This document shows positions 38,559 to 48,598 of a stretch of DNA of 64,000 nt, piece after piece (the first letter of the stretch is position 1; each line of letters opens with the position of its first letter). The notes beneath the pieces are model-generated. The model searched no databases and was not told the DNA's origin. It was given only the letters and a program-made list of their open reading frames with translations. The DNA comes from Rhodovulum sp. P5. GTDB lineage: Bacteria > Pseudomonadota > Alphaproteobacteria > Rhodobacterales > Rhodobacteraceae. The position numbers and the translations under genes are program-made. The stretch covers positions 1,819,501-1,883,500 of the forward strand of contig NZ_CP015039.1 in the NCBI RefSeq assembly GCF_002079305.1. The letters run 5' to 3'.

Positions 38559-39527
38559 TCAGCCTCCTTGACCTTGATAGGCTTCAAAGCCGTAGGGTTG
38601 GTCATACGAGGGCGCGAAGTGGTGCTCTTGTGCCCAGATGAACCAGTTGTCGACAACCGTACCGGAGAGGAGGATGCCGATCCCGCCCGTGATCGGGGTG
38701 AGGACAGCGAACCACCAGGCCCAACGGTGGATACCTTCCATCGTCGCGTTGAAGCCCATCGTCCAGCGCCAGAACAGCGCCGCACGTTCCGCGGCGGTCC
38801 CGCGATCGTAGATTTGCTCCAGCTCGCGGTCGCCGCCGAAGCGGGTCACGGCGAGGATGGTGCCGCCGTGCATAGCGAACAGCAGGGCAGAGCCATAGAG
38901 GAACGCAATCGAGAGCGCGTGGAACGGGTTGTAGTAGAGGTTGCCGTAGCGGATCGAGAACGCGGTCGTCCAGTCGAGGTGGGCGAAGATGCCGTAGGGC
39001 ACCATTTCCGACCAGGACCCCATCAGGATCGGGCGGAAGAAGCCCAGCACCATCCACAGCCACATGGCGGCGAGGAAGGCATAGGCGATGTGCTTGCCCA
39101 TCTTGTGCTCGACGGCCAGCATGTAGGTACGCACCCACCAGAGCCAGACCGAGACGAGCAGGAAGAAGCTCGCGATCATGTACCAGCCACCGTCATGCAG
39201 CGGCGGGAACTGGAGGCCGTATTCCGGGCTGGGCGGTTCCAGCGCCAGCCAGAAGCCCTGACGCAGGAACTGGACGATCGACCAGTCCACTTGGCTCAGC
39301 ATGTTGAGCCCGACGATCACGAACCAGGTCAGACCGGCGAAGAGCGAGGCCACACCAGCATAGCCGAGGTAGATCGGACCAAGCTGGGCGTTGCCCATCC
39401 AGCCGAGGATCGGGAAGTTGCCGATACCGCCGACGCGCTCTTCCATCATGTTGTTGTCGTTGTCCATGCCCCAGTCGCCGGGGCCCTGAACTTGGACCTG
39501 ATTGAAGATGTTCTGATACTCAGCCAT
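38559..39527 (-). CDS. pufM: photosynthetic reaction centre M subunit
   Basis: 322-residue five-helix core subunit. The cofactor ligands are visible: His183 (FAHLDW) and His203 (NPFHAL) for bacteriochlorophylls, and His220 (AMHGG), His267 (GIHRWA) and the GGDRELEQ glutamate for the non-heme iron. The start at 39527 (MAEYQNIF) lies 2 nt after the pufL stop, indicating coupling; the frame upstream overlaps pufL. Length agrees with species that carry PufC. Together with PufL and PuhA it forms the type II reaction centre in the intracytoplasmic membrane. Confidence 0.97.
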   Translation of the reverse strand: MAEYQNIFNQVQVQGPGDWGMDNDNNMMEERVGGIGNFPILGWMGNAQLGPIYLGYAGVASLFAGLTWFVIVGLNMLSQVDWSIVQFLRQGFWLALEPPSPEYGLQFPPLHDGGWYMIASFFLLVSVWLWWVRTYMLAVEHKMGKHIAYAFLAAMWLWMVLGFFRPILMGSWSEMVPYGIFAHLDWTTAFSIRYGNLYYNPFHALSIAFLYGSALLFAMHGGTILAVTRFGGDRELEQIYDRGTAAERAALFWRWTMGFNATMEGIHRWAWWFAVLTPITGGIGILLSGTVVDNWFIWAQEHHFAPSYDQPYGFEAYQGQGG

Positions 39528-39529
39528 GA

Positions 39530-40390
39530 TTACAGTCCCCCTTGGCCAGCACCAGCCGGTGCAACGTCCGGCCAGATCGGCATGTTGCTCCACCAGGTCC
39601 ACCATTCAGGCCAACCTTCGGTCCAGAGCGGGCCGGAGATGATGATACAGACCGCCGAGAAGAAGACCGCGTTGATGGCCAGAAGCCAGCCGAGGCGGTG
39701 AATCCCGAGCGTCCCGATCGAGTAGCCGATGAAGTCGCGGAAGAAGGTGTCTTCGTGATCCGGCGTCTTGGCCTCTTCACCCTTTTCGGGGTTACAGGCC
39801 GACAGGACCAGGCCACCATGCATCGCAAGCGCAAGACAGGTGGTGAAGAACAGCGTCACACCGAGCATGTGGAACGGGTTGTAGTGGAAGTGCAGGTACG
39901 CATAGCCCGTGTTCGACACCCAATCGAGGTGGCTGAAGATGCCGTACGGGAAAGCGTGACCCCAAGCGCCCAGCAGCAGCGGGCGGAAGACTTCCAGGCA
40001 GAGGTAGGCGAAAATAGCCATGCTGAACGCGATCGGGACGTGGTACCCGATGCCCAGCTTGCGGCTGATTTCGACCTCGCGCAGGGCCCAGCTCACGAAT
40101 GCGCCGATAGCGCAGACGGTGATCCATTGCCAAAGGCCGCCTTCGGCCAGCGGCGCAAGGCCAAGGCCGTAGCTAAGATCCGGCGGGGCCACATGGATGA
40201 CCCACGGATTGAATGTCCCCTGCAGCGAAGCGCTGTAGAAGATCAGAATTGTGCCGAGGGTGGCGAAAAAGGCTGTCGTAACTCCGAAGAAGCCTACAAA
40301 AAAAGGCCCCACCCAAAAGTCGAACAGATCGCCACCGATGAGCGTCCCTCCACGGACGCGATACTTTCTCTCAAAACTGAGCAGTGCCAT
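39530..40390 (-). CDS. pufL: photosynthetic reaction centre L subunit
   Basis: 286-residue five-helix core subunit. Ligands: His154 (IFSHLDW) and His174 (NPFHML) for bacteriochlorophylls, His191 (AMHGG) and His231 (GIHRLG) for the iron. The start [15 protein letters not shown] at 40390 is the family N-terminus. A 144-nt spacer with a stable hairpin separates it from pufA, the element that in Rhodobacter uncouples antenna and reaction-centre mRNA levels. Confidence 0.97.
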   Translation of the reverse strand: MALLSFERKYRVRGGTLIGGDLFDFWVGPFFVGFFGVTTAFFATLGTILIFYSASLQGTFNPWVIHVAPPDLSYGLGLAPLAEGGLWQWITVCAIGAFVSWALREVEISRKLGIGYHVPIAFSMAIFAYLCLEVFRPLLLGAWGHAFPYGIFSHLDWVSNTGYAYLHFHYNPFHMLGVTLFFTTCLALAMHGGLVLSACNPEKGEEAKTPDHEDTFFRDFIGYSIGTLGIHRLGWLLAINAVFFSAVCIIISGPLWTEGWPEWWTWWSNMPIWPDVAPAGAGQGGL

Positions 40391-40455
40391 CGTCTGTCTC
40401 CGCAAATGGCGGCCGCGTCCGTCTGGGCCTCAGCCGTCCTTTTTTCTTCGCGATA

Positions 40456-40490
40456 GCTGCGGGCGGAAGATCGGGGCTCCCGCCCGCAGC
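40456..40490 (-). promoter_or_regulatory. pufA-pufL intercistronic hairpin
   Basis: Perfect 11-bp stem GCTGCGGGCGG/CCGCCCGCAGC with a 13-nt loop between the pufA stop and the pufL start. In Rhodobacter the equivalent hairpin blocks 3'-5' decay, leaving more pufBA than pufLM message and giving the antenna excess over reaction centres. There is no adjacent T tract of terminator type immediately after it on the minus strand. Confidence 0.85.
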
Positions 40491-40534
40491 GATGGTGTCA
40501 CTTCCAGGTGCTGTCCACCGGAAGGCAGCGCCTA

Positions 40535-40693
40535 TTAGGACGCGGCCTCGGCGGCGACGGTCAGCCAGTTGAAGTAGGGGTTGCTGAGCACGAAGAGGTG
40601 AATCATCACAGCCAGCAGGAAGAGGAAGACGCCCTGTGCAACGAGAACACGACGGGGGTCGAAGATCATCCAGATCTTGTAGAATTTTGCCAT
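40535..40693 (-). CDS. pufA: light-harvesting 1 alpha polypeptide
   Basis: 52-residue LH1 alpha chain: [20 protein letters not shown], one membrane helix with the bacteriochlorophyll-ligating His32 (MIHLFVLS), then NPYFNWL and a short Ala-rich tail. GGAGG lies 8 nt before the ATG. It pairs with PufB to form the ring around the reaction centre. It starts 14 nt after the pufB stop. Confidence 0.96.
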   Translation of the reverse strand: MAKFYKIWMIFDPRRVLVAQGVFLFLLAVMIHLFVLSNPYFNWLTVAAEAAS

Positions 40694-40707
40694 TTTTCAG
40701 GTCCTCC

Positions 40708-40854
40708 TCAGAGCCACGGACGCCAGATGTAAACTGCCAGGTGAGCCAGAACGGCCACAGCAGAGAACAGCCAAAGCCCGCTCATGTAGACAGCGTGCAC
40801 TTCTTGCGCCTGCTCGTCGGTAAGACCCGAGAACGACAGATCAGATTCAGCCAT
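40708..40854 (-). CDS. pufB: light-harvesting 1 beta polypeptide
   Basis: 48-residue LH1 beta chain: [20 protein letters not shown], then a membrane helix with the pigment ligand His38 (AHLAVYIW) and the terminal RPWL. GGAGG precedes the ATG. First gene of the pufBALMC message after processing. The 126 nt separating it from pufQ hold a hairpin and overlap the pufQ-stop hairpin. Confidence 0.96.
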   Translation of the reverse strand: MAESDLSFSGLTDEQAQEVHAVYMSGLWLFSAVAVLAHLAVYIWRPWL

Positions 40855-40932
40855 TAACTTTCCTCCGGATCGTCAGACTGATGCCGCGCACCCCGGCGGC
40901 CGGGTTCCAGCAAGACACCATGCCTTGCCAGT

Positions 40933-40989
40933 ATTCGCCCAACCGGGGGGATGGGCGAATTCGATGAGCTGCCTGATGTCTCAGGCAGC
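40933..40989 (-). promoter_or_regulatory. two hairpins between pufQ and pufB
   Basis: The first, at the pufQ stop, is GCTGCCTGA/TCAGGCAGC with a 4-nt loop (40968-40989). The second is ATTCGCCCA/TGGGCGAAT with a 10-nt loop (40933-40960). Both stems are perfect 9 bp. They are placed to mark or protect the 5' end of the processed pufBA message, as reported for related species; that role is inferred. Confidence 0.6.
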
Positions 40990-41202
40990 GAATATCATGG
41001 GCGTGATGATCCGCGCCTGGCTCCAGGCGCGGGCGATCGGGCCCTTGGTTTTCAGATCACCCCGTTTCACCACGGCCAGTACGGTCGCGATGACAGCCAG
41101 CGGCAACGCGGCAAGGAAGATGATCGTGAAATAGACCATGAATTCCGCTTTCGGCGGGCGGTGCGAGCGCACCAGATGGACATCGGAAGTCTGGTCGGTC
41201 AT
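40981..41202 (-). CDS. pufQ: PufQ, bacteriochlorophyll/complex assembly factor
   Basis: 73-residue membrane protein with the family core [20 protein letters not shown] and the end [18 protein letters not shown]. PufQ is required for normal bacteriochlorophyll formation and LH1 assembly in Rhodobacter. Its start overlaps the bchZ stop by 4 nt, the standard bchZ-pufQ coupling, so it is read from the bchC-X-Y-Z transcript as well as from a puf promoter within bchZ. Confidence 0.92.
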   Translation of the reverse strand: MTDQTSDVHLVRSHRPPKAEFMVYFTIIFLAALPLAVIATVLAVVKRGDLKTKGPIARAWSQARIITPMIFAA

Positions 41203-42680
41203 TTCGCGTCTCCTTTTGAAACACTTTCAAAACCGGCGGGCGCAAGCGCCTCGACGGTCTCACGCACCACGCGTTCCGCGCCCTGCTCCAACGCGGCTTT
41301 TTCCGCCGCGTCGCGCAACGACTTGGCGGCAGAAATGCGGGTGAGAACCGGATGTTCGGCCACGATGCGGTCCAGAAGCGCCTGTGCGTCCTGATCCCAC
41401 GGGAAATCGCGGCGAAGCCGGGTGGGTGTCGCTGCGGCCGAGTCCATCTCGGTGCCCAGCGGCAGAATGTGGAAGAGCGCGTCGAAGAGAGAATTGCACA
41501 CTTCCTGAACGAGGTAGGTCGCCCCGGCATAGCCCATGAAGGGCGTGCCCGTGGCGCGCCGGATGGCGGCACCGGGGAAGCCTGCGGGGATGAAGGCCGG
41601 CTTGGGCCCATGCCCCGCGCCCAGTTCGGCGAGGTAGATCTTTTCGTTGATCGAGCCGAAGACCACCAGCGGGCGCTTCTGCGCCATCATGGTCCGGACT
41701 TCCTCGTTATCGGTCTTGGCGCCGCGCTTGCGGGCGACGGCAAAGGCACAGGGCAGACCCAGATCGCTTTCCAGGAAATGCCGCACGCCGCGGGCATAGG
41801 TTTCGTTCGCGACGATGGCGAAGGTCGCCGTCGCGAAGAAATCCTGCGTCACCGACCGCCACAGATCCCAGACCGGCTTGATCGTCGAATGCTTCTCGCG
41901 CTCGATGAACGGTTCGGGGTCAAGGTCCAGCATCTCGCCCAGCTTGCGCAGGAACTTGGTGGTCGAGTCGATCCCGATCGGCGCCTGCAGGTAGGGCTTG
42001 CCCAGAACCTCGGCCAGACCGCGGCCGAATTCGCGATACATCACGATATTCGCATCCGCGTTCACCAGGTCCCGCATCTCGGCCACATGGGCGCCCAGCG
42101 GCATCACCATGTTGACCTCGGCCCCGATGCCTTCGACCAGACGCCGGATCTCGGCCAGGTCAGAGGGCATGTTGAACACGCCATACATCGGCCCGAGGAT
42201 GTTGACCCGCGGCTTGGCGCCCTCTTCCCGCTTCTTCTCCGGCGGCATCCGACCCTTGGTCATGCCGAATTCGGTGAAGATCCACGTCATCGCGCGGTCA
42301 GCGGCTTCCCACTGATCCTCGTCGATGGTGCGCGGCAGAAAGCGCTGGATGTTGGTGCCCATCGGGGTGACGCCGCCGCCGATCATCTCGGCGATGGAGC
42401 CGGTGACGACCACCGCCGGAAGCGCGGGGTCGAGCGTTTGCCAGGCGCGTTTCATCGCGCCCTCGGTGCCGTCGCGACCCAGTTCTTCCTCACCCAGACC
42501 GGTGACGACGATGGGCAGTTCATGCGGCGGCAGCGCATCGGTGTAGTGAAGAACGGAGGTGACCGGCAGATTCTCGCAGCCGACAGGGCCGTCAATCACC
42601 ACCTGCAGGCCCTTGGCAGCACAGAACGCATAGACTGCGCCCCAGTACCCTCCTGCCCTGTCGTGATCCAGCACCAGCAT
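41199..42680 (-). CDS. bchZ: chlorophyllide a reductase subunit Z
   Basis: 493-residue subunit of the nitrogenase-like chlorophyllide a oxidoreductase that reduces ring B to the bacteriochlorin. It has the Fe-S cluster Cys in [19 protein letters not shown] and a later Cys in [14 protein letters not shown]. The start overlaps the bchY stop by one base (TGATG). BchY and BchZ form the catalytic heterotetramer reduced by BchX. Confidence 0.96.
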   Translation of the reverse strand: MLVLDHDRAGGYWGAVYAFCAAKGLQVVIDGPVGCENLPVTSVLHYTDALPPHELPIVVTGLGEEELGRDGTEGAMKRAWQTLDPALPAVVVTGSIAEMIGGGVTPMGTNIQRFLPRTIDEDQWEAADRAMTWIFTEFGMTKGRMPPEKKREEGAKPRVNILGPMYGVFNMPSDLAEIRRLVEGIGAEVNMVMPLGAHVAEMRDLVNADANIVMYREFGRGLAEVLGKPYLQAPIGIDSTTKFLRKLGEMLDLDPEPFIEREKHSTIKPVWDLWRSVTQDFFATATFAIVANETYARGVRHFLESDLGLPCAFAVARKRGAKTDNEEVRTMMAQKRPLVVFGSINEKIYLAELGAGHGPKPAFIPAGFPGAAIRRATGTPFMGYAGATYLVQEVCNSLFDALFHILPLGTEMDSAAATPTRLRRDFPWDQDAQALLDRIVAEHPVLTRISAAKSLRDAAEKAALEQGAERVVRETVEALAPAGFESVSKGDAK

Positions 42681-44260
42681 CAGATCATCTCCTGCGCCTT
42701 CTCGGCGCGTCTCTTCTTCTCAAGTTTCTTTTCCTGGAGAGCGCGGAATTCCGGGTGGAGATTCGGATCACCTTCCCAGACACCGGCTGTGTCTCCCTCG
42801 CCCACACCTTCGAAGAATTCCTTCATCGACGCCATGCGTCGCTTGTTCGCAATGGCCGCATTTACCACTTGCGCGAGCGATCCTGCCCCGGCCGGACCCA
42901 TCAGCGGGCGGGCCGAAATCAGATTCGTGAAGTAGAGAGATGGGATTCCCATCTCTTTCGCGGCCTGTACGACGGGCGTCGTTCCGATGGCCAGATCGGG
43001 TTTGATCGCCTCGACGGCGGCCTTGTCGTCTTCCAGGGACGCGCGGTAATTCACCTTCACGCCCTTGGCTTCCAGCCATTGCCGATCTGCCGCTGATTGC
43101 GGCGTCTTCGGGCAAGCCGTTCCAACATAAGGGATATTTGCGCCCGACTCGATCAGAAGACGGGCTACCAGAAGCTCTGATCCCTCATAGCCCGAGAGGG
43201 TGATCGTGCCGTTGACCGGGGCACCGGCCAGCGCGCCCTTGATCGCGGGCAGGAAGATGTTTTGCGCCTGGGCGACCTTTTCGGCGGGCAGCCCGAAGGC
43301 GTCGCCGATATTCGCCAGCCACTCGGCTGTGCCATCATGTCCCACCGGGGCAGAGCCCACGATCGGGCGCCCCGCCGCGTCGAATTCACGCATCGCAGAG
43401 GTGTAGAACGGATGGATCGCCGCCACCGCGCCGCAGTCGAGTGCGGCATAAAGTTCACGCCACTCCCGCGCGGGCACAACCGGCCCGCAGGCCAGCCCCA
43501 ACGGCTCCAGCATCTGGCCGATCACGATGGGATCTGCCGGGAACATTTCGCCCAGAAGCGTGACGGTCGGACGGTCGGAAACCCCGCCTTCGGGCGCGGC
43601 CACGGGGCCGGCCTCGATCTCTTGCCGGGCATAGTTCAGCATGGCCCCGGCGAGGACGTCTTTCGCCTCCGCATGGGTCGGCACACCGAATCCCGGCACG
43701 TCGATTCCGACGATTCGCACCCCGTTGATCTCGTCCGGCAGCAGGCGCAGCGGCACGCCCGACGCGGTCGGCACACACAGATTCGTCACCACGATGGCGT
43801 CGTAACGCTCCGGGTCGGCAAGCTTGTGCACCGCGTCGCGGATATCCTCGAACAACTTGCCGGTGACCAGCGTCTCCGAGCTGAACGGCACATACCCCAC
43901 CGAGCGCCGCGCGCCGTAGAAGTGGGAAATGAAGCTGAGCCCGTAGACACAGCAGGCCGAGCCCGACAGAACCGTCGCCACCCGCCGCATCCGCAGGCCG
44001 ACGCGAAGGGAACCGAAGGCCGGGCACATGCTTTGCGGGCGGTCGTGCGGGCCCATCGGATAGTCTTTTCTGAATTGGTCGAGGAGGTCGGACGCGCCCG
44101 CCTCGCGGGCTGCCTTTTCCATCTCGTCCCCGGCATGGCACCCCATGCCGTCGCCCGGCGCCATGGCGGCGCTGCCGCAAGACCGTTCTTCGGCCTCCCG
44201 CGGCGCGCCCTCGATCACCTCGGCGGTGTGGGCATCGTCGTATTTGACCTCTTCGGTCAT
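42680..44260 (-). CDS. bchY: chlorophyllide a reductase subunit Y
   Basis: 526-residue partner of BchZ. Cluster-binding cysteines are in [21 protein letters not shown] and [20 protein letters not shown] lies before the ATG at 44260. A 132-nt spacer separates it from bchX; a short frame there that overlaps the bchY start is not convincing as a gene. The C-terminus is a Lys/Arg/Glu-rich helix ([18 protein letters not shown]). Confidence 0.96.
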   Translation of the reverse strand: MTEEVKYDDAHTAEVIEGAPREAEERSCGSAAMAPGDGMGCHAGDEMEKAAREAGASDLLDQFRKDYPMGPHDRPQSMCPAFGSLRVGLRMRRVATVLSGSACCVYGLSFISHFYGARRSVGYVPFSSETLVTGKLFEDIRDAVHKLADPERYDAIVVTNLCVPTASGVPLRLLPDEINGVRIVGIDVPGFGVPTHAEAKDVLAGAMLNYARQEIEAGPVAAPEGGVSDRPTVTLLGEMFPADPIVIGQMLEPLGLACGPVVPAREWRELYAALDCGAVAAIHPFYTSAMREFDAAGRPIVGSAPVGHDGTAEWLANIGDAFGLPAEKVAQAQNIFLPAIKGALAGAPVNGTITLSGYEGSELLVARLLIESGANIPYVGTACPKTPQSAADRQWLEAKGVKVNYRASLEDDKAAVEAIKPDLAIGTTPVVQAAKEMGIPSLYFTNLISARPLMGPAGAGSLAQVVNAAIANKRRMASMKEFFEGVGEGDTAGVWEGDPNLHPEFRALQEKKLEKKRRAEKAQEMI

Positions 44261-44392
44261 GTTGCCTCCAGTTCGCGCAGAGAGGCCACGGCCATCCGGC
44301 GGGCACCCTCTTGGAGTTCATTGCTCACGGTGTTCGATTCAGGGCGCACAGGGCGCCCGCGCGCCCCGACCCAACGGTCGAGAGCGCGGCGA

Positions 44393-45394
44393 TCAGGCAT
44401 CGTCGTACACCACTTCCAGCGATTTCTTGGGCTTGGCGTTCTTGCCGCGCATGTCGGCATCGGTCGCCGGGGTCAGTTCGAAATCGGCACCGACATCTTC
44501 CGGTGCGAACAGACCCAACAGCCCGTCATTGTCCAGCGGCGCCGGCCGGATCGGCGGCGCTTCGGCCACGGCCTCGGCCAGGGCGGCGAACATCGGACCC
44601 CATTGGCTCGCCTGCGTGCCGACGATCTGGTAATTGGCCGACTTGCGCCGCAGATCTTCGTCCGCCGGGATCGCGGACAGAACCGGGATACCGACCGCAT
44701 CGGCAAAGGCCTGCGCCTCGCCCGTGCCGTCATCCTTGTTGATGACCAGCCCCGCGACGCCGACATTGCCGCCAAGCTTGCGGAAATACTCCACCGCCGA
44801 GCAGACATTGTTGACCACGTACAGCGATTGCAGGTCGTTCGACCCGACCAGGATCACCTTTTGCGCCATGTCGCGGGCAATCGGCAGGCCGAAGCCGCCG
44901 CAGACCACGTCGCCCAGGAAGTCGAGCAGCACATAGTCGAAATCCCAGTCATGGAAGCCCAGCTTTTCCAGCAGTTCGAACCCGTGGATGATGCCACGCC
45001 CACCGCAGCCGCGGCCAACCTCGGGCCCGCCAAGCTCCATCGCGAAAACGCCGTTCCGCTTGAAGCAGACATCGCCGATCTGCACTTCTTCGCCGGCGAG
45101 CTTCTTCTTGGTGGAGGTTTCGATGATCGTCGGGCAGGCCTTGCCGCCGAACAGCAGCGAGGTCGTGTCCGATTTCGGGTCGCAGCCGATCAGCAGAACG
45201 CGCTTGCCCTGTTCGGCCATCATGTTGCTGAGGTTGGCCAGCGTGAAGGACTTGCCGATACCGCCCTTGCCATAGATCGCGATGATCTGCGTCTTCTTGG
45301 TGGGCTCGGTTACGGGAATGTCGTCCAGCGGTTCGTTCGCTTCGTCACGCAACCGTTGGTCGATGTCTTTGATATTCGGGACGTCAAGCGTCAT
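44393..45394 (-). CDS. bchX: chlorophyllide a reductase iron protein subunit X
   Basis: 333-residue NifH-like ATPase that passes electrons to BchYZ. The P-loop is GKGGIGKS at 42-49. The bridging 4Fe-4S cysteines lie in GRGCGGRGI and [23 protein letters not shown] is the switch segment. Its start overlaps the bchC stop region by 11 nt. In aerobic cells this O2-sensitive enzyme limits pigment synthesis. Confidence 0.96.
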   Translation of the reverse strand: MTLDVPNIKDIDQRLRDEANEPLDDIPVTEPTKKTQIIAIYGKGGIGKSFTLANLSNMMAEQGKRVLLIGCDPKSDTTSLLFGGKACPTIIETSTKKKLAGEEVQIGDVCFKRNGVFAMELGGPEVGRGCGGRGIIHGFELLEKLGFHDWDFDYVLLDFLGDVVCGGFGLPIARDMAQKVILVGSNDLQSLYVVNNVCSAVEYFRKLGGNVGVAGLVINKDDGTGEAQAFADAVGIPVLSAIPADEDLRRKSANYQIVGTQASQWGPMFAALAEAVAEAPPIRPAPLDNDGLLGLFAPEDVGADFELTPATDADMRGKNAKPKKSLEVVYDDA

Positions 45395-46331
45395 GCACGG
45401 CTCCCCAGTTCAGGATCATTTTCAGACAGGCAGGATCGTTAAAGGCGGTTTCATAGGCTTCTGCGGCCTTTTCCGCCGGTTCGCTGTGGGTAATCAGCCC
45501 CCCCAGCGACAACGCCCCCGCTTCCACAAGCTGACGCGTTGCAATCAGGTCATCGCGTTCCCATTCGGCAGCGATGCGCAGCCGGGCCTCCTTCATGAAG
45601 GCGGGCGGGAAAGCGAATGACAACGGGTCCGTGTAGAACCCCGCAAGCACCACCTCGCCGCCCTTGGCGATGCGGGTGATGAGCGTATCGAGCAGCGACC
45701 CGACGCCCGAGGCATCGTAGATCGTGCGGTAATCCATTTTCGGATCGTCGTCGGGGTGGAGCACTTCATAGCCCTCTGCCCCGGACTGCCGGTCGGGATT
45801 GATCTCCCACACCGTCGGGGCGGGCGCACCGGCGGCAATGGTCAGACGCGCCAGCAGGCGGCCAAGCACACCATGGCCCACGATCAGTTCGGGCATCTTC
45901 TTGTCGACGCCCGCCAGCGAATGCCGCGCGGTCGCGGCCAGCGCCAGCAGCGCGCCTTCGGCCCCCAGCCCCGGGTCGATCCGGGTCACGCGGCTGCAAT
46001 CGGTCACCAGGCGGCGGGCAGAGCCGCCGAACAGGCCGAACGCCCCGTCATAGCAGTTGGCCCCGGGCACGAAGACCCGTTCACCGACCTTGAAGTTCGT
46101 CTCCGACCCGGCCTCGACCACCTCGCCCGCAGCCTCATAGCCCGGGACCAGCGGATAGCCCATGCCGGGGAACGGGGGCATGTTGCCGGTATAAAACAGC
46201 TTTTCGGTGCCAGTGGAGATGCCGGAATGGGAGATCTCGACCACAAGGTCTTTCGACCCAGGCTCCGTCAGCCCCAGCTTGCCAAGGCCGATATCCCGCG
46301 GCCCCTTGAGGATGACAGCAGTGGTTTGCAT
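45384..46331 (-). CDS. bchC: bacteriochlorophyllide a dehydrogenase BchC
   Basis: 315-residue zinc-type alcohol dehydrogenase-family enzyme that oxidises the 3-hydroxyethyl group to acetyl in bacteriochlorophyllide a. Motifs: [32 protein letters not shown] and the nucleotide-binding [11 protein letters not shown]. It heads the bchC-X-Y-Z-puf superoperon; a PpsR operator lies about 90-106 bp upstream. The crtF stop is 120 nt upstream. Confidence 0.94.
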   Translation of the reverse strand: MQTTAVILKGPRDIGLGKLGLTEPGSKDLVVEISHSGISTGTEKLFYTGNMPPFPGMGYPLVPGYEAAGEVVEAGSETNFKVGERVFVPGANCYDGAFGLFGGSARRLVTDCSRVTRIDPGLGAEGALLALAATARHSLAGVDKKMPELIVGHGVLGRLLARLTIAAGAPAPTVWEINPDRQSGAEGYEVLHPDDDPKMDYRTIYDASGVGSLLDTLITRIAKGGEVVLAGFYTDPLSFAFPPAFMKEARLRIAAEWERDDLIATRQLVEAGALSLGGLITHSEPAEKAAEAYETAFNDPACLKMILNWGAVHDA

Positions 46332-46419
46332 GGGCGTCTCCCATCCCTTCTTATCCGACAGCGTCGGGACTCACTCTTCGGTGAATTCGTGCGTGACAGT
46401 GTACTTGGATGGGCCGAAG

Positions 46420-46437
46420 TGTCAACTTTCTTAGACA
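46420..46437. promoter_or_regulatory. PpsR/CrtJ operator before bchC
   Basis: TGTCAACTTTCTTAGACA matches TGT-N12-ACA exactly. It lies upstream of bchC. The bases 8 bp away toward bchC (46394-46411) give only a weak TGA/ATG half-match. PpsR represses bch, crt and puf genes under oxygen and light. Confidence 0.8.
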
Positions 46438-46451
46438 GATCGGCCCGGCCA

Positions 46452-47600
46452 TTATGTCGCCCCAGGCTTACACCCCGTCACGACCGAGGTGACATAGGGC
46501 CGGTGGGTCCGGGGCATCTTGATATCCGCGAACCCGGCCTCGGTCATCAGCGCCGCGATTTCGGCCTGAGAGCGAACCTTCCCGGTCTGCATGGCCATGC
46601 AGTAGAAGGCGAAATAGTTGTCCCCAAACCGCTCTGGCCGGTCGCCGCCCGACATCGGTTCGGACACGATGAACCGCCCACCCGGCGGCAACGTGGCATG
46701 GATCTTTGCCATCAGCGCGCGCACGGTGTCGTCCGCATGGTCGTAACAGACGCGGATCAGCGAAATCGCATCCGCCCCCTGCGGCAACGGGTCGTCCCGG
46801 AAACTGCCCGCGGTGACGGTCGTCCGGCCCGACATCCCCGCCGCGGCAAACCGCGCCTCGGCCGAGGGCACGACGGCCGGCAGGTCGAACAGCGTCATGG
46901 TCAGGTCGGGGCAGGCCTTGCCCACCGCTGCCAGAAAAGCGCCGGTGCCGCCGCCCACGTCCAACAGATGCGTGATCCCGTCGAAAGAGATCGTGCGCAG
47001 CGTCTCTTCCGCAACCAGCGTCTGGCTTTCGGACATCAGCAGGGAATAGCGTTCGGCCACCTCGGGGTTTTCCGCCGCGCCCGCGCCGAAGACATAGGGC
47101 CAGAAATGCGCAAGCTCGGTGTCCTTCTCGCCGCGCAGCATGGCAATCGGGTCGGCCATGTCGCGGTAAAGTACATCATGGTGGCGCACCATGCCAATCA
47201 CCCCCGGCACGCCCATCAGCGCCGCGCCAAGCGAGCCAAGCTGATAGCCGTTCCCCACCCGGTCGAACAGGCCCAGCGCCGTGGCCGCGCGCATCAGCGC
47301 CTCCATCCGCACTTCGGGCACGCCACAGCGGTTCGCCAGCACGGCCACGGTCTGCGGCGCGTCGCAGGTGGCCTCCAGCAAATCCAGTTCCACCACGGCC
47401 CACAGCACCTGGCTGTGCACGAAGCCCGCGATCAGATCGAAAAGTTTCTCCCCTTCTTTCCGGGACTTGGCCCGGGTCAGGGGAAACTTGCTCGCCCAGC
47501 TTTGGAAGGCGGGAGAGGCGATCTTGTGGTTACGCCAGCGACGCCAGTTGAACCCGCGCTTGGCCTGCGCGGGGGCGGGGGTCGAAACGGTATCGGTCAT
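46452..47600 (-). CDS. crtF: hydroxyneurosporene O-methyltransferase CrtF
   Basis: 382-residue SAM-dependent methyltransferase that methylates the C-1 hydroxyl in the spheroidene pathway. The SAM-binding motif is LLDVGGGTGAFLAAVG, with a winged-helix dimerisation domain before it (LDLLEATCDAPQTVAVL). The ATG at 47600 shares one base with the crtE stop (TAATG). The upstream frame overlaps crtE and is not used. Confidence 0.94.
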   Translation of the reverse strand: MTDTVSTPAPAQAKRGFNWRRWRNHKIASPAFQSWASKFPLTRAKSRKEGEKLFDLIAGFVHSQVLWAVVELDLLEATCDAPQTVAVLANRCGVPEVRMEALMRAATALGLFDRVGNGYQLGSLGAALMGVPGVIGMVRHHDVLYRDMADPIAMLRGEKDTELAHFWPYVFGAGAAENPEVAERYSLLMSESQTLVAEETLRTISFDGITHLLDVGGGTGAFLAAVGKACPDLTMTLFDLPAVVPSAEARFAAAGMSGRTTVTAGSFRDDPLPQGADAISLIRVCYDHADDTVRALMAKIHATLPPGGRFIVSEPMSGGDRPERFGDNYFAFYCMAMQTGKVRSQAEIAALMTEAGFADIKMPRTHRPYVTSVVTGCKPGAT

Positions 47601-48469
47601 TACTCTGCGGCCTGAAACGCCTTGGCCGGCACCAGCCGCTCGGCCATCTTCTGCACCAGTTGCGCAAGCTGCGCCTCGCCCGGACAGGAGGGGATGGAGG
47701 CAATAGCCCCCGACAGGATATCCTGAAACCGCTGAACCGCGCCCTCGACCCCCAGTTCGGTGACCGCGCTGGGGCGGCTGTTGGCCTCGTCCTGACCGGC
47801 GGGCTTGCCCATCTCGTCGGCATCCAGCAGCGCGTCCTTCAGGTCGTCGGCCACCTGGAACGCCTCGCCAATGCGGTCGCCCAGTTCTTCCCAAAGCTCG
47901 GCATCCTGCCCCGCGGCCACCGCGCCCATCTGGGTCGCGGCGATGAACAGCGCCCCGGTCTTGGCCTTGTGATAGGCGGAAAGATTGATCTCTTCCTCGC
48001 TCTCCCAGCCTTGCCCCGCGCAGATGCCATAGGGCATGCCGGTGCGCTTGCCGATGATGCGGATCATCTCCATCGCGCGCTCACAATCATGGTGCGCGGC
48101 CCGCGCGATCACCTCGAACCCGGCGACGATCAGGCTGTCCCCGGTCAAAAGCGCCAGCGGTTCGCCGTAAGCCTTGTGCAGCGCGGGCTTGCCACGGCGA
48201 ATATCGGCATCGTCGAAACATGGCATGTCGTCATGGACGAGGCTGGCACAGTGGATCAGCTCGACCGAGGCCGCCGCCGCATCCGCCAGTTCCGGCTTGT
48301 CGTCGCCGCAGGCCAGCGCCACGTTCAGGCAGATCGTGGGCCGGATGCGTGCGCCCCCGGGCGTCAACGCATATTCGAGGGCCGAGGCCAGTTTTGCCGG
48401 GGGCGTGCCTGCCTGCCCCTCTGCAATCGCCCGGGTGATCGCCGCTTCCACGCGCGCCGAGATGTCCAT
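47600..48469 (-). CDS. crtE: geranylgeranyl diphosphate synthase CrtE
   Basis: 289-residue prenyltransferase that supplies C20 diphosphate for carotenoids and the bacteriochlorophyll tail. The first Asp-rich motif is HDDMPCFDDADIRRG (Asp80, Asp81, Asp86, Asp87) and the second DDLKD at 208-212. The ATG at 48469 follows GGGAG. It is transcribed leftward from a divergent promoter region shared with crtD that holds two PpsR sites, and is coupled to crtF. Confidence 0.95.
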   Translation of the reverse strand: MDISARVEAAITRAIAEGQAGTPPAKLASALEYALTPGGARIRPTICLNVALACGDDKPELADAAAASVELIHCASLVHDDMPCFDDADIRRGKPALHKAYGEPLALLTGDSLIVAGFEVIARAAHHDCERAMEMIRIIGKRTGMPYGICAGQGWESEEEINLSAYHKAKTGALFIAATQMGAVAAGQDAELWEELGDRIGEAFQVADDLKDALLDADEMGKPAGQDEANSRPSAVTELGVEGAVQRFQDILSGAIASIPSCPGEAQLAQLVQKMAERLVPAKAFQAAE

Positions 48470-48514
48470 GGACAACTCCCATTTTCTGCTGTTCAGTCCC
48501 GCGCCCCTCGCATG

Positions 48515-48558
48515 TGTCAGGCAAACGAGACATTCAAAGTTGTAAATCAGGATGGACA
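48515..48558. promoter_or_regulatory. tandem PpsR/CrtJ operators between crtE and crtD
   Basis: TGTCAGGCAAACGAGACA (48515-48532) and TGTAAATCAGGATGGACA (48541-48558) both match TGT-N12-ACA exactly and are separated by 8 bp, the spacing known for cooperative CrtJ/PpsR binding. They lie between the divergent crtE and crtD starts and can control both. Confidence 0.88.
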
Positions 48559-48598
48559 GTCTATGGTCCCGAGTCAACATTCCTTGAGGTGGATCAAA

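Noticed and set aside
44257..44460. Small open frame between bchX and bchY on the minus strand
   Set aside because: It overlaps the bchX 3' end and the bchY start, and its sequence is arginine-rich and unlike a conserved protein; treated as spacer.
46394..46411. Second PpsR site 8 bp from the bchC operator
   Set aside because: Only TGA-N12-ATG is present there, so two of the three bases at one end and one at the other deviate; not called.
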